A stretch of 64,000 nucleotides of DNA. Source: an uncultured Treponema sp. Its GTDB lineage: Bacteria > Spirochaetota > Spirochaetia > Treponematales > Treponemataceae. Position 1 is the first letter of the stretch; each line of letters opens with the position of its first letter. The notes under the pieces are model-generated. The model saw only the letters and a program-made list of their open reading frames with translations, searched no databases and was not told where the DNA came from. Position numbers and translations under genes: made by a program. The stretch is taken from NCBI GenBank assembly GCA_900319625.1, contig ONPD01000007.1, positions 54,703-118,702 on the forward strand. The letters run 5' to 3'. Below are positions 15,094 to 23,048 of the stretch, in pieces.

Positions 15094-17901
15094 ATGAGAA
15101 AAATTATAAGAAAAAAAATCTTGAAAGCGGCCGCATTTGTTTTTATTCAGGCCTGTTTTTATCCCTTATTTTCAAAACCCGCAGATCAGATACATGAATT
15201 TATTCTTGAAAACGGAATGGAGGTTTTTCTTCTGGAGGACACCTCCGACGCCCTTGTCCACATAGAACTTTCGGTAAAGGCCGGATTTTCTTCCCAGACT
15301 CAGCAGACCAATGGATTTTTTAAGCTTTACACAAATCTTGTAAGGGCTATGTATTCAGAGCTTGATGATGCCCAGTGTAATTCTGATTCTTCATCTTATG
15401 TGATTAATACAACTGCAGATCAGGTTGAAGAAGTCCTCCTCAGGCTTTCTGAAAGCACTTTTTCACTTCAGTTTAGTGATGAAATGCTTGCAAAAGAGCT
15501 TGCAAACGAAAAGCTTGAATCAGAGGAAAATGCAAAAAGTATGGCAGGCTTTATAAACTCCGCTATTGATTCAAAAGTTTTTTCTGCGGCTCCCTGGCAG
15601 CATGATTCAGGAATCTATCCCGAAGTTTTTAAGAAAACCACGCAAAAGAAGGCAAGAACCATTCTTAATGCCATCGCCCAGAAATGGTATATCCCGAAAA
15701 ACAGCGCACTTTTTATAAGCGGAAATATTAATATAGAAAAAACGCTGAATCTGATAAAGAACAGTTTCGGCCGCTTTTATTCCTCCTACCCGCTTCCACT
15801 TTCGCGACCAGCCATTCCTGTAAACGTAAAAAAAAGATATGTCCTTCATAACCCGGAATTTTCACCGGAACTTACTCAGATTGTCCTTCAGTACACAGGT
15901 ATGAACCGCGAAGAGGCCGAACTTACTGCGGCGGCCCTGAACATTCCAAACTCGACTCTAAAAAATCAGCTTTTATCTGACTTAAACCTCAATATTCCCG
16001 GAGATGAATACATTCACGTTGCGGCGGCCCATAAAAAAGACACTTCACGCGTGATAATTCAGAGTCTTCTGCAAAAGCCTGAAGATAAAAAATCAAAAAT
16101 CACAAGCTGCGAACAGACACTTTCCTTTGTAGATAAAGTATTAAAGGCTCAGCTTCAGGCGGATGAAGTAAATCTTGCCCGCCAGCAGCTTTTTTATGAT
16201 TTTGAAACGCTCAGCTCAAATCCCAAGGCCTTTATGCAAAACCTCTGTAAATTCTGGGAGGTAAGACAGTATCAGAAGACAGATTATTCAAAGCTTACAT
16301 TAATAGAAGAATTTCAAAATCAGCCGGAAAGCCTGTCAAAATTCTCGAGTCTGGAGCTGCAGGAAAAGCTTTCTTCCGAAGAACCTTTTGTTTTTGTGAT
16401 TATCAATACTGATGACTATAAAAAGCTGCGGGCCCAGTATAAAGCGGCAGGCTTTGAGGAAATCACGATAGAAAAAGCCTCCTGGTATGCCCAGGAAATG
16501 TACCGGGAAATCCGCAATCAGCTTAAGCCTGAGGAGGAAACCTATTTCAGCGCATCAAAAGATTCCCCGGACAATGATTATTATCAGCGGAATATAATTC
16601 AGATTGAGAATGAAGTCCTTTCAAACAATATTCCGCTGACACTGAAAAAGAATACAAGTTCTTCGGATGTTTCGCTTTTGATTTCTGTTAAGGGCGGTGA
16701 ACTGAATTCATCTGCAAATCACGGCTTTGAGGAAGCCATGATAAATATTATGGCTGGAATGATTCAAAAGGAAGTGCTTTTACAGCAGACAAATCACGTA
16801 ATTCTAGGAAACGTTACTATTATGCCTCAGACAAAGCTTGCAACCAGTTCAATTCTCATCAGCTGTATTCCGCAGGATTTTAATGCGGTATGTGCCGCCA
16901 GCGCAAAAGCAATCATATACGGAGAGATTCCGCCGGCCCTTGCTGACAGGGCAGTTTCTTCCCGCCAGTATAAAAAACGCCTTGAAAACGGAAGTGCCGT
17001 TCGTCAGCTTTATTCATCCGCAATTTATACGCTTTTTGGAAAGAGCGCGATGAGTTCTATTACCAGCACTACAGGTGATATTCTTCAGACAACAGATTAC
17101 AAAAGCATTTTGCAGGCTTATCCGACCTTCCTTGACGGTTCAAAGTTCAGTTTGATTTTGACAGGAGATTTTGAGGAAGATGCTCCTGAGCGCATAAAAA
17201 AAGAATTTGGAATTCTTGCGGCCAGAAAAAATGCCTTCAGCGTAAAAAAGAACACTGCAAAAGCTGTGGAAAACAAAACCGTCTCAGTAAAAATTGTCCA
17301 CACCTTCCTCACTGACGTGCCGGCTGAAAAAGCGGGTCCAATGCCGGCAGTTTTAATTCCTACTACAGAATTCCTTGACCCGCTTATTTACGTTTATAAG
17401 GCACCGGAAGGGGGCACAAAGGAAGCGGCCTTGTTCTGCGCACTTTTAAACTATCTTGAATCAGAAATTCAGTTCGAAATTGATAAGGCGATAAAGGACA
17501 GCCGTCAGAAGGTTGAAATCCGCCTGCCTTCATACAATCTTGATTACGGCTTCATTATTATTCAAAATGTTGCCAGCCTGCGCCAGACAGAGAACGCAAT
17601 AAAAGGTGCATTACAGAAGCTGTCTGCAAAGCTTACATCGCCAGGAGCAAACAGCACGGTACTTGTTCAGATAAAAAATGATTGGACAAAAAAACAGCTT
17701 GAAGAAACTGCATCAAACCGAGGAACAGCCCTGCTCATTCAGAAAGGAACAGAACTCTTTCCGGATGCCCCAAGACCAGATTTTTATCTGACTGAATACA
17801 AGCAGATTCAGGATGCAGGCCCACAGGACTATATCGAAGCCTTAAAATATTTCCCACAGGCACCGCAGTTACGGATTCTTTCCAAGGATACAAAAAATTA
17901 A
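15094..17901 (+). CDS. secreted M16 (pitrilysin/insulinase)-like protein without zinc motif
   Basis: A 935-aa protein with a signal peptide (basic residues then hydrophobic 11-26, likely cleavage near PLFS-K). It has two M16-type modules: an N-terminal one beginning HEFILENGMEVFLLED and VHIELSVKAG, and a second beginning NNIPLTLKKNTSSSDVSLLISVKGG. Active M16 enzymes have HxxEH in the N-terminal module. The aligned segment here is GFFKLYTNLV (residues 74-83), with Lys, Thr and Asn where His, Glu and His are expected. It is therefore predicted to be non-catalytic, possibly a chaperone-like or partner subunit. No second M16 gene is nearby. Confidence 0.72.
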   Translation: MRKIIRKKILKAAAFVFIQACFYPLFSKPADQIHEFILENGMEVFLLEDTSDALVHIELSVKAGFSSQTQQTNGFFKLYTNLVRAMYSELDDAQCNSDSSSYVINTTADQVEEVLLRLSESTFSLQFSDEMLAKELANEKLESEENAKSMAGFINSAIDSKVFSAAPWQHDSGIYPEVFKKTTQKKARTILNAIAQKWYIPKNSALFISGNINIEKTLNLIKNSFGRFYSSYPLPLSRPAIPVNVKKRYVLHNPEFSPELTQIVLQYTGMNREEAELTAAALNIPNSTLKNQLLSDLNLNIPGDEYIHVAAAHKKDTSRVIIQSLLQKPEDKKSKITSCEQTLSFVDKVLKAQLQADEVNLARQQLFYDFETLSSNPKAFMQNLCKFWEVRQYQKTDYSKLTLIEEFQNQPESLSKFSSLELQEKLSSEEPFVFVIINTDDYKKLRAQYKAAGFEEITIEKASWYAQEMYREIRNQLKPEEETYFSASKDSPDNDYYQRNIIQIENEVLSNNIPLTLKKNTSSSDVSLLISVKGGELNSSANHGFEEAMINIMAGMIQKEVLLQQTNHVILGNVTIMPQTKLATSSILISCIPQDFNAVCAASAKAIIYGEIPPALADRAVSSRQYKKRLENGSAVRQLYSSAIYTLFGKSAMSSITSTTGDILQTTDYKSILQAYPTFLDGSKFSLILTGDFEEDAPERIKKEFGILAARKNAFSVKKNTAKAVENKTVSVKIVHTFLTDVPAEKAGPMPAVLIPTTEFLDPLIYVYKAPEGGTKEAALFCALLNYLESEIQFEIDKAIKDSRQKVEIRLPSYNLDYGFIIIQNVASLRQTENAIKGALQKLSAKLTSPGANSTVLVQIKNDWTKKQLEETASNRGTALLIQKGTELFPDAPRPDFYLTEYKQIQDAGPQDYIEALKYFPQAPQLRILSKDTKN

Positions 17902-17930
17902 AAAAAAATTGATAATTCCAATTTAACCAG

Positions 17931-17959
17931 TTGACACAAAAAGGTGAATTCATTATATT
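17931..17959 (+). promoter_or_regulatory. promoter of tRNA-Asn
   Basis: Consensus TTGACA (17931-17936), 17-bp spacer, TATATT (17954-17959), 27 nt before the mature tRNA. Confidence 0.8.
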
Positions 17960-17986
17960 GATATTCACGTTCAGCAATGAACATCT

Positions 17987-18059
17987 GGTTCCTTAGCTCA
18001 GTCGGTAGAGCAATGGACTGTTAATCCATGTGTCGCTGGTTCAAGCCCAGCAGGAGCCG
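17987..18059 (+). tRNA. tRNA-Asn (GTT)
   Basis: Full cloverleaf: acceptor GGTTCCT / AGGAGCC (one G-T pair), D-arm TAGCTCAGTCGGTAGAGCA, anticodon stem ATGGA / TCCAT around loop CTGTTAA (anticodon GTT), and T-arm GCTGG-TTCAAGC-CCAGC. CCA is not encoded. It has its own promoter and terminator. Confidence 0.95.
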
Positions 18060-18062
18060 CCT

Positions 18063-18098
18063 AAAAGGTCTTCTAAGAAATTAGAAGACCTTTTTTAT
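18063..18098 (+). terminator. terminator of tRNA-Asn
   Basis: Perfect 13-bp stem (18063-18075 with 18082-18094) and a 6-nt loop, followed by TTATTT. Confidence 0.92.
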
Positions 18099-18146
18099 TT
18101 AACGTCAATACGACATTGCCAAACGGAATTGTATTCAAAAACAGAT

Positions 18147-18186
18147 AAAAAAAAGTCACAGACGATTCATCTGTGACTTTTTTTTA
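18147..18186. terminator. terminator of pgi (symmetrical)
   Basis: Stem AAAAGTCACAG / CTGTGACTTTT around GACGATTCAT-type loop sequence, flanked by A and T tracts on both sides. It can work in either direction and ends pgi on the minus strand. Confidence 0.88.
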
Positions 18187-18223
18187 TTCAATTTCCCCGA
18201 CTTAACTCGGAATGACTATATTA

Positions 18224-19807
18224 TTATTTAATTAAAAGATCAGCGTATGCTTTCAAAGCACCGTTCATATCGCCACTCAAAACTGTCTTAGCAAGCTTCT
18301 TACCAAGCTGAACGCCTTCCTGGTCAAATGAGTTTACATTCCATACAAAGCCCTGGAACATTACTTTGTTTTCGTAGTGAGCAAGCAAAGCTCCAAGAGA
18401 TTTTGGATTCAAGTCCTCACCGTAAATCAAGCTTGATGGGCGTTCACCGGCGAAAGCCTTGTTAGGGTTTTCATCAGTTTTACCGCAGGCAAATGCAATA
18501 ATCTGAGCTGTTACGTTAGCGCAGAGTTTTACCTGGCTTGTAGAACCTTCGATTACAACATCATCACCAGTCTGGTTTTTCTTGAATGCAATGAACTGCA
18601 AAGGAATGATGTCTGTTCCCTGGTGCAAGAGCTGGTAGAATGAGTGCTGACCGTTTGTTCCAGGTTCACCAAAAATTACAGGACCTGTTACGTAGTCAAT
18701 CTTTTCTCCAAAGCGGTTTACAGATTTACCGTTTGATTCCATATCAAGCTGCTGAAGGTGTGCAGGGAAGCGGCTGAGAGCCTGTGAATATGGAAGAATT
18801 GCTGTTGAAGGATAATTCTGAACGTTGCGCTCATAAACACCAATCAAAGCATCAAGCAATGCGGCATTTTTTGTAAGATCCTTGTTCAAAGCCATCTTAT
18901 CTTCTTCTGCGGCACCGTCAAGGAAGTCCTGGAATACTTTAGGACCAAAGGCAAGACTGAGAACAGCTCCGCCTACTCCTGAAGTTGAAGAATAGCGGCC
19001 ACCAATGTAATCATCCATATAGAAAGCAGCCATGTAGTCTGGGTTGTGAGCCAGAGGTGAAGTTTCAGAAGTAACGGCAATCATGTGCTTTGATGTATCA
19101 AGACCGGCTTTTTTAAGGTAATCTTTTACAAAGCTTTCATTTGTAAGGGTTTCAAGAGTTGTTCCTGACTTAGAAACAAGAATGAAAATTGTCTTAGACA
19201 AATCAAGTGATTTTGCAACAGCAGAAGCATCATCCGGGTCAACGTTAGAAATGAAGTGTGCTTCCATTTTGAAAGTGCCGTTCTTCTTTGCCCAGTTTTC
19301 CAAAGCAAGGTACATAGCGCGTGGACCAAGGTCAGAACCACCGATACCAATCTGACAAACTGTTGTATATTTTTCACCTTTTTCGTTTACAAGTTTTCCT
19401 GAGTGAACATCGTTTGCAAAATCAGCAATGCGTTTTACTTCATTAATATAAAATTCACGTTTATTTACACCGTCAGCAACAACGTCTTTTCCAAGCTGTC
19501 CGCGTGTAAGCTGATGAAGAACCATACGTTTTTCGCCAGTGTTGATTACAGAACCGTTAAGCAAATCCTGATATTTTTCTACAAGCTGAGCTTCGTCTGC
19601 GAGCTCTGCAAGAGTTTTAAGAATCTGTTCATTTACCTGTTTAGCAGCATAATTATAAGTAAGACCACCGCCCATTTTTACAGAATAGTCAGCAACACGT
19701 TTTGCAGCATCAGAAGACGAAAGTTCTTTTGCGACAGAAACCATACCTTTAAGTGACTGTAACTTTTTCCAGGCAGAAAGAGAATCTGCATTTGTCCAAT
19801 TAATCAT
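18224..19807 (-). CDS. pgi: glucose-6-phosphate isomerase
   Basis: Interconverts glucose-6-phosphate and fructose-6-phosphate in glycolysis. The 527-aa sequence carries the sugar-phosphate isomerase signatures: QIGIGGSDLGPRAMY, ILVSKSGTTLETL, the DYIGGRYSSTSGVGGA segment, and GEPGTNGQHSFYQLLHQG with the catalytic Glu and His region. Length and the C-terminal GVQLGKKLA motif are typical. An RBS (AGAGG) precedes the ATG, so this gene has an ordinary leader. It probably joins the glucan enzymes at 5-11 kb in feeding glycolysis. Confidence 0.96.
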   Translation of the reverse strand: MINWTNADSLSAWKKLQSLKGMVSVAKELSSSDAAKRVADYSVKMGGGLTYNYAAKQVNEQILKTLAELADEAQLVEKYQDLLNGSVINTGEKRMVLHQLTRGQLGKDVVADGVNKREFYINEVKRIADFANDVHSGKLVNEKGEKYTTVCQIGIGGSDLGPRAMYLALENWAKKNGTFKMEAHFISNVDPDDASAVAKSLDLSKTIFILVSKSGTTLETLTNESFVKDYLKKAGLDTSKHMIAVTSETSPLAHNPDYMAAFYMDDYIGGRYSSTSGVGGAVLSLAFGPKVFQDFLDGAAEEDKMALNKDLTKNAALLDALIGVYERNVQNYPSTAILPYSQALSRFPAHLQQLDMESNGKSVNRFGEKIDYVTGPVIFGEPGTNGQHSFYQLLHQGTDIIPLQFIAFKKNQTGDDVVIEGSTSQVKLCANVTAQIIAFACGKTDENPNKAFAGERPSSLIYGEDLNPKSLGALLAHYENKVMFQGFVWNVNSFDQEGVQLGKKLAKTVLSGDMNGALKAYADLLIK

Positions 19808-19883
19808 ATATTGCCTCTAATAAATAATGATTTGTCGAGAAAAACTCGAAAGTAAAAGTAATATATAGGAAAAATTAAGAAAA

Positions 19884-19939
19884 TTCTACCTGACTGTAGA
19901 AAAAAATACCCTGCGCTACCATAAACCGGAAACGCAGGG
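19884..19939. repeat. two hairpins upstream of pgi
   Basis: The 350-bp gap 19808-20157 holds no gene. It contains hairpin TTCTAC-CTGACT-GTAGAA (19884-19901), followed by A residues, then a perfect 7-bp inverted repeat CCCTGCG / CGCAGGG (19909-19915, 19933-19939). No function is assigned. They could shape the pgi leader on the minus strand. Confidence 0.4.
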
Positions 19940-20121
19940 CATTCTGTCATCCCAAGGAAAAGTCATTTCACCATAATTTACAAGTACTCGTACCGACGCC
20001 TGTATAAGCTCTCCGTTTGCGCTTGTAGTCGAATATGTTATATTAATAATATAAACCACATTCCTGAATTTTCATAACATTTTTTTTTATTTTAAATACC
20101 CCGATTTTGCCGCGTTTTTTC

Positions 20122-20150
20122 TTGACAACTTCGACATCTAGAAATACTAT
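20122..20150 (+). promoter_or_regulatory. consensus promoter of the EIIA gene, predicted leaderless start
   Basis: TTGACA (20122-20127), 17-bp spacer, TACTAT (20145-20150), then 7 nt and ATG. With normal sigma-70 geometry the transcript starts on or beside the A of ATG. This is the clearest leaderless case in the window. Confidence 0.82.
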
Positions 20151-20157
20151 TTAAGAT

Positions 20158-20604
20158 ATGGATTTGAGAACAGTATTAACAACAGACACAGTAAACCTTC
20201 ATTTGAAGGGAACAACTAAAGAAGAAATCGTAGACGAAATGCTTGACGTGCTCTACAAGGCAGGAAAGGTAACAGATAAAAACGCTGCACGCGAATGTGT
20301 ACTTGACCGTGAACGCAAGATGTCTACTGGTATGAAGCATGGAATCGCTATTCCACACGGAAAGACAGATACTGTTACAGACTTGGTAGCCTGCATCGGT
20401 ATTTCTGACAATCCTGTTGATTTCGATTCATTGGATCAGGAACCATGCCGCATTTTCATTATGACACTCTCTCCTGTAAACAAAACAGGCCCACACCTTC
20501 AGTTCCTTGCTGAAGTAAGCCTTTTGTTCAAGAGCCCTGAAAAACGTCAGGAAATCTTGAATACTCAGGATAAAGCTGAAGTTATCAGAATTCTTACAGA
20601 ATAG
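20158..20604 (+). CDS. PTS EIIA domain protein (fructose/nitrogen type, PtsN-like)
   Basis: A 148-aa single-domain EIIA of the mannitol/fructose/PtsN class, a phosphocarrier. The phosphorylated histidine is H67 in HGIAIPHGKTD. The family segment GVAxxxxPVDFxSLDxxPCRIFxM is present as IGISDNPVDFDSLDQEPCRIFIM, and the C-terminal HLQFLAEVSLLFKSPEKRQ is typical. No EIIB, EIIC, HPr or EI gene lies nearby, so a regulatory role is more likely than transport of one sugar. Strong promoter, leaderless start and its own terminator. Confidence 0.88.
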   Translation: MDLRTVLTTDTVNLHLKGTTKEEIVDEMLDVLYKAGKVTDKNAARECVLDRERKMSTGMKHGIAIPHGKTDTVTDLVACIGISDNPVDFDSLDQEPCRIFIMTLSPVNKTGPHLQFLAEVSLLFKSPEKRQEILNTQDKAEVIRILTE

Positions 20605-20647
20605 AAGAAAAGTTACCGCGTAAACAACGGCAACCTCGATTTTGGCG

Positions 20648-20683
20648 AAGACCTTTATGCATTTGCGTAAAGGTCTTTTTTTT
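20648..20683 (+). terminator. terminator of the EIIA gene, overlapping the next promoter
   Basis: Stem AAGACCTTTA / TAAAGGTCTT extended by TGC/GCG, then eight T residues. Its 3' arm and T tract form the -35 region and spacer of the promoter for the 20698 gene. Confidence 0.85.
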
Positions 20684-20691
20684 GCTATATT
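20663..20691 (+). promoter_or_regulatory. promoter of the 20698 gene inside the terminator
   Basis: TTGCGT (20663-20668), 17-bp spacer, TATATT (20686-20691) with an extended TGC, then 6 nt and ATG. Predicted leaderless. Confidence 0.65.
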
Positions 20692-20697
20692 TGGCCT

Positions 20698-21174
20698 ATG
20701 AAACTTGAAGCCCTTTTCACGGTAAAACAGAATAAACTTTTCTCTGCAAAAGATGATTCAGCTGTAAATCCAGCTGATTTTGAAAAAGTCATTGTAAAAT
20801 GGTCGGAAGTTGAGCTTAGCGACGAAGTTTACAATGAAGAATTACTGGCAAATCTCCGTGATAATCTGAAGGCGCTGGAAGCCCAGAACAAGTTCGCTAT
20901 CCTTATTCCGGAAATCGATAAAACCTTTGAAACTTCTGACCAGAAAGAAGCTTTTATTAATGCAATGAATCACACAGCCCGCCGCGTAAAGGACTGCGTA
21001 AGCGTTGCCGGTTTCGAACTTCCTTCAAAATTACTTGAAGCAAAAATTCAGGGCGATTTTATTGACACTCTTGCAAAAAAACACGCTCAATACGTTTATT
21101 TTGCAGGCAAATCAGATGTAGAAGCTTTCAATTTGGCAGAAAACCTCTCAAGCTACAACGTTGTAATACAATAA
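20698..21174 (+). CDS. hypothetical cytosolic protein
   Basis: Not recognised by family. It is 158 aa, acidic in its first half, with no signal peptide or membrane segment. The pattern of predicted strands and helices (KFAILIPEIDKTF, CVSVAGFELP, HAQYVYFAGKS, YNVVIQ) suggests a fragment of an alpha/beta barrel, but no catalytic motif can be named. The start at ATG 20698 is supported by a -10 box ending 6 nt upstream. The gene sits alone between a PTS protein and a lytic transglycosylase. Confidence 0.6.
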   Translation: MKLEALFTVKQNKLFSAKDDSAVNPADFEKVIVKWSEVELSDEVYNEELLANLRDNLKALEAQNKFAILIPEIDKTFETSDQKEAFINAMNHTARRVKDCVSVAGFELPSKLLEAKIQGDFIDTLAKKHAQYVYFAGKSDVEAFNLAENLSSYNVVIQ

Positions 21175-21373
21175 AACCGCACTAAATGCGAAATATCACA
21201 TCATTTGCAAAATTATTCTAAAAAAATTGCAAAAAAAACGAAATTTTCATCAAAAATCACTTGAATTCTTTTTTAGATTGTGGCATTATAAGCCTCGTTC
21301 AGCAAAACAACACTAGATGTTGGGTTGTAGCAAACAAAAAGTTAGCGGGCTAAAAACTCGCGGCAGGAAAAAG

Positions 21374-22150
21374 ATGTACGAAAACAACGAATCAAACTTC
21401 AAAGTTTCTTCAATGTTTTTTGCTTCTCTAAGCCTTATCCTGGTTTCAGTTGCGCTTCTGGTTTATTTCCTTTTACCATCGGATAAAACTTCAGAAGCAG
21501 AAGAGATTGTTACTATTGCAAACTTTTCTGAAGAAACTGAAGAGGATTTTTCAGCAGCGTTTCAGGATTATTTTTCTGAGTACACTGTAAAGAAGTTGAA
21601 TGATAATACTGACACAGGCCTGATTCTTTATCGACAGCCTTTATCAAAAGCTGCGGTAGAATGGTTCTACTGCCAGATTACAGGAAATCGTGAGGTAGCG
21701 CTTGCTATTCTTGAGCAGGCTGATGCCAATGATATACCGCTTTCGCTTGCGTTCGCTTTGGCGCATACAGAAAGCTCCTTCAATGCGAGGGCAATCAACC
21801 GGAACACAAACAATTCCATTGACCGTGGATTGTTTCAGTTGAACAGCAATTCATTTCCGGGGTTGACTGAACTTGACTTTTACGACGCTAATACAAGCGC
21901 TCGTTATGGCCTTTCGCACTTGAAGTTCTGCCTTGGATATGCAGGAACTGAAGTTTCAGCCCTTGCAATGTACAATGCAGGAACACAGAGAGTACGTTCC
22001 AACAAAACGCCTCTCACAACATTAAATTATGTCGGAAAAATTCTGGCATACCAGAGAATGCTGGAACAGTTATTTGCTGAGCAGGTTACTCCTTATTTCG
22101 AGAACGAAACAGCACCTGCAATTACAGTAGCTTACGTTGGCCGCAAATAA
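21374..22150 (+). CDS. membrane-anchored lytic transglycosylase (SLT domain)
   Basis: Cleaves the glycan strand of peptidoglycan. ATG 21374 is chosen because GCAGGAA lies just upstream; an in-frame ATG at 21317 lacks an RBS. A single transmembrane anchor is at about residues 13-34 (FFASLSLILVSVALLVYFLL). The SLT domain is C-terminal: the catalytic glutamate is in AHTESSFNARAIN, followed by the motifs DRGLFQLN and ALAMYNAG. The protein has 258 aa. A TTGAAT-17-CATTAT promoter candidate at 21261-21289 would give a leader of about 80 nt. Confidence 0.85.
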   Translation: MYENNESNFKVSSMFFASLSLILVSVALLVYFLLPSDKTSEAEEIVTIANFSEETEEDFSAAFQDYFSEYTVKKLNDNTDTGLILYRQPLSKAAVEWFYCQITGNREVALAILEQADANDIPLSLAFALAHTESSFNARAINRNTNNSIDRGLFQLNSNSFPGLTELDFYDANTSARYGLSHLKFCLGYAGTEVSALAMYNAGTQRVRSNKTPLTTLNYVGKILAYQRMLEQLFAEQVTPYFENETAPAITVAYVGRK

Positions 22151-22231
22151 CTTTTTCATAAATGAAGTTTCGGAGCTTTTTGCTGACGCAGAAACTATCC
22201 GTAACTTCCTTTGAGACAGCCTCCTAATTTT

Positions 22232-22278
22232 AAGCAAGACCGTTTTTTTAGTTTTTTTTCGGTCTTGCTTTTTTTTTG
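22232..22278 (+). terminator. terminator after the lytic transglycosylase
   Basis: Stem AAGCAAGACCG / CGGTCTTGCTT around a T-rich loop, followed by a long T run. Confidence 0.88.
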
Positions 22279-22297
22279 TCTTCATCTTATTTTTATT

Positions 22298-22315
22298 CTG
22301 TTAATTATTTAACAA
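22298..22315. promoter_or_regulatory. Rex operator
   Basis: CTGTTAATTATTTAACAA matches the clostridial-type Rex site TTGTTAA-N4-TTAACAA at all but the first base. It lies 96 bp upstream of the rex-like start codon, so rex and the following ser genes are probably autoregulated by the NADH/NAD+ ratio. Confidence 0.72.
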
Positions 22316-22324
22316 TAACTCTTA

Positions 22325-22359
22325 AATTTGACTGAATTCGGCCTGAATTCAGTCAAATT
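22325..22359. repeat. perfect 15-bp palindrome upstream of rex
   Basis: AATTTGACTGAATTC (22325-22339) and its exact complement (22345-22359) are separated by GGCCT. A further CTGAATT lies just downstream. There is no T tract. It could be a second operator or an RNA hairpin in the rex leader. Confidence 0.6.
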
Positions 22360-22410
22360 CGCTGAATTTATCAGTAAAAATTATTGTCCGTCAGGCGGGG
22401 GATTTCTATA

Positions 22411-23034
22411 ATGCAGTCATTACAAACAAGGGATATTCCGGAAGTTGTAAAAAAAAGAATGATTCAGCTTTGTACGCTGCTTGCTTCTTTTTCAAAAGAA
22501 AAAATCACTTCGCAGGAGATTAAGGCTCTTACGGGGTGGACGGATTCTACAATCAGGCATGATTTCTGGCTGCTGGATTTGAAAAAAGGAGTGTCAAACG
22601 GCTACTTTACGGCTGAATTAAAGTCTGAGCTGGAAGAAAAACTTGGACTAAAAGCAGATTCAGAAGCCCCAAAGAAAAACCTCTGCATTGTGGGACTGGG
22701 ACGACTTGGAGCTGCTCTTCTTGATGAAGATTACTTTCTGGAAAGCGGATTTGTAATTAAAGCGGGATTTGATTCCAACCTTTATCGTGTTGAAATTCTG
22801 CGCTCAAGCTTTCCGCTCTACCCTGCCAGTGAAATGGAGTTTGTAATTAAAAAAGAAAAAATTGAATATGCGGTTCTCACCGTGGATTCAAAAAACGCCT
22901 GCAAAATGGCAGAAAAGCTCTGCAGGGCAGGAATTAAGGGAATTGTGAATATGACGGAAGCCGTGCTCACGGTTCCTGAAAATGTAAAAGTTGAAAATAT
23001 AAGCGTTGTTAATGCGCTTAAATTAATAAAATGA
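22411..23034 (+). CDS. rex: redox-sensing transcriptional repressor Rex-like
   Basis: Rex binds NADH/NAD+ and controls fermentative and redox genes. The 207-aa protein has an N-terminal winged helix (EVVKKRMIQLCTLLASF, TDSTIRHDFW corresponding to the usual S-x-Q-I-R-K-D helix) and a C-terminal Rossmann domain with IVGLGRLGAALL, where G-L-G-R-L-G binds the dinucleotide. The terminal VPENVKVENISVVNAL matches the family domain-swap region. ATG 22411 follows GGGGGA. The sequence is divergent from typical Rex, but the upstream Rex operator supports the call. It is followed 14 bp later by serC. Confidence 0.82.
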   Translation: MQSLQTRDIPEVVKKRMIQLCTLLASFSKEKITSQEIKALTGWTDSTIRHDFWLLDLKKGVSNGYFTAELKSELEEKLGLKADSEAPKKNLCIVGLGRLGAALLDEDYFLESGFVIKAGFDSNLYRVEILRSSFPLYPASEMEFVIKKEKIEYAVLTVDSKNACKMAEKLCRAGIKGIVNMTEAVLTVPENVKVENISVVNALKLIK

Positions 23035-23048
23035 CAAAGAGGTCGATT

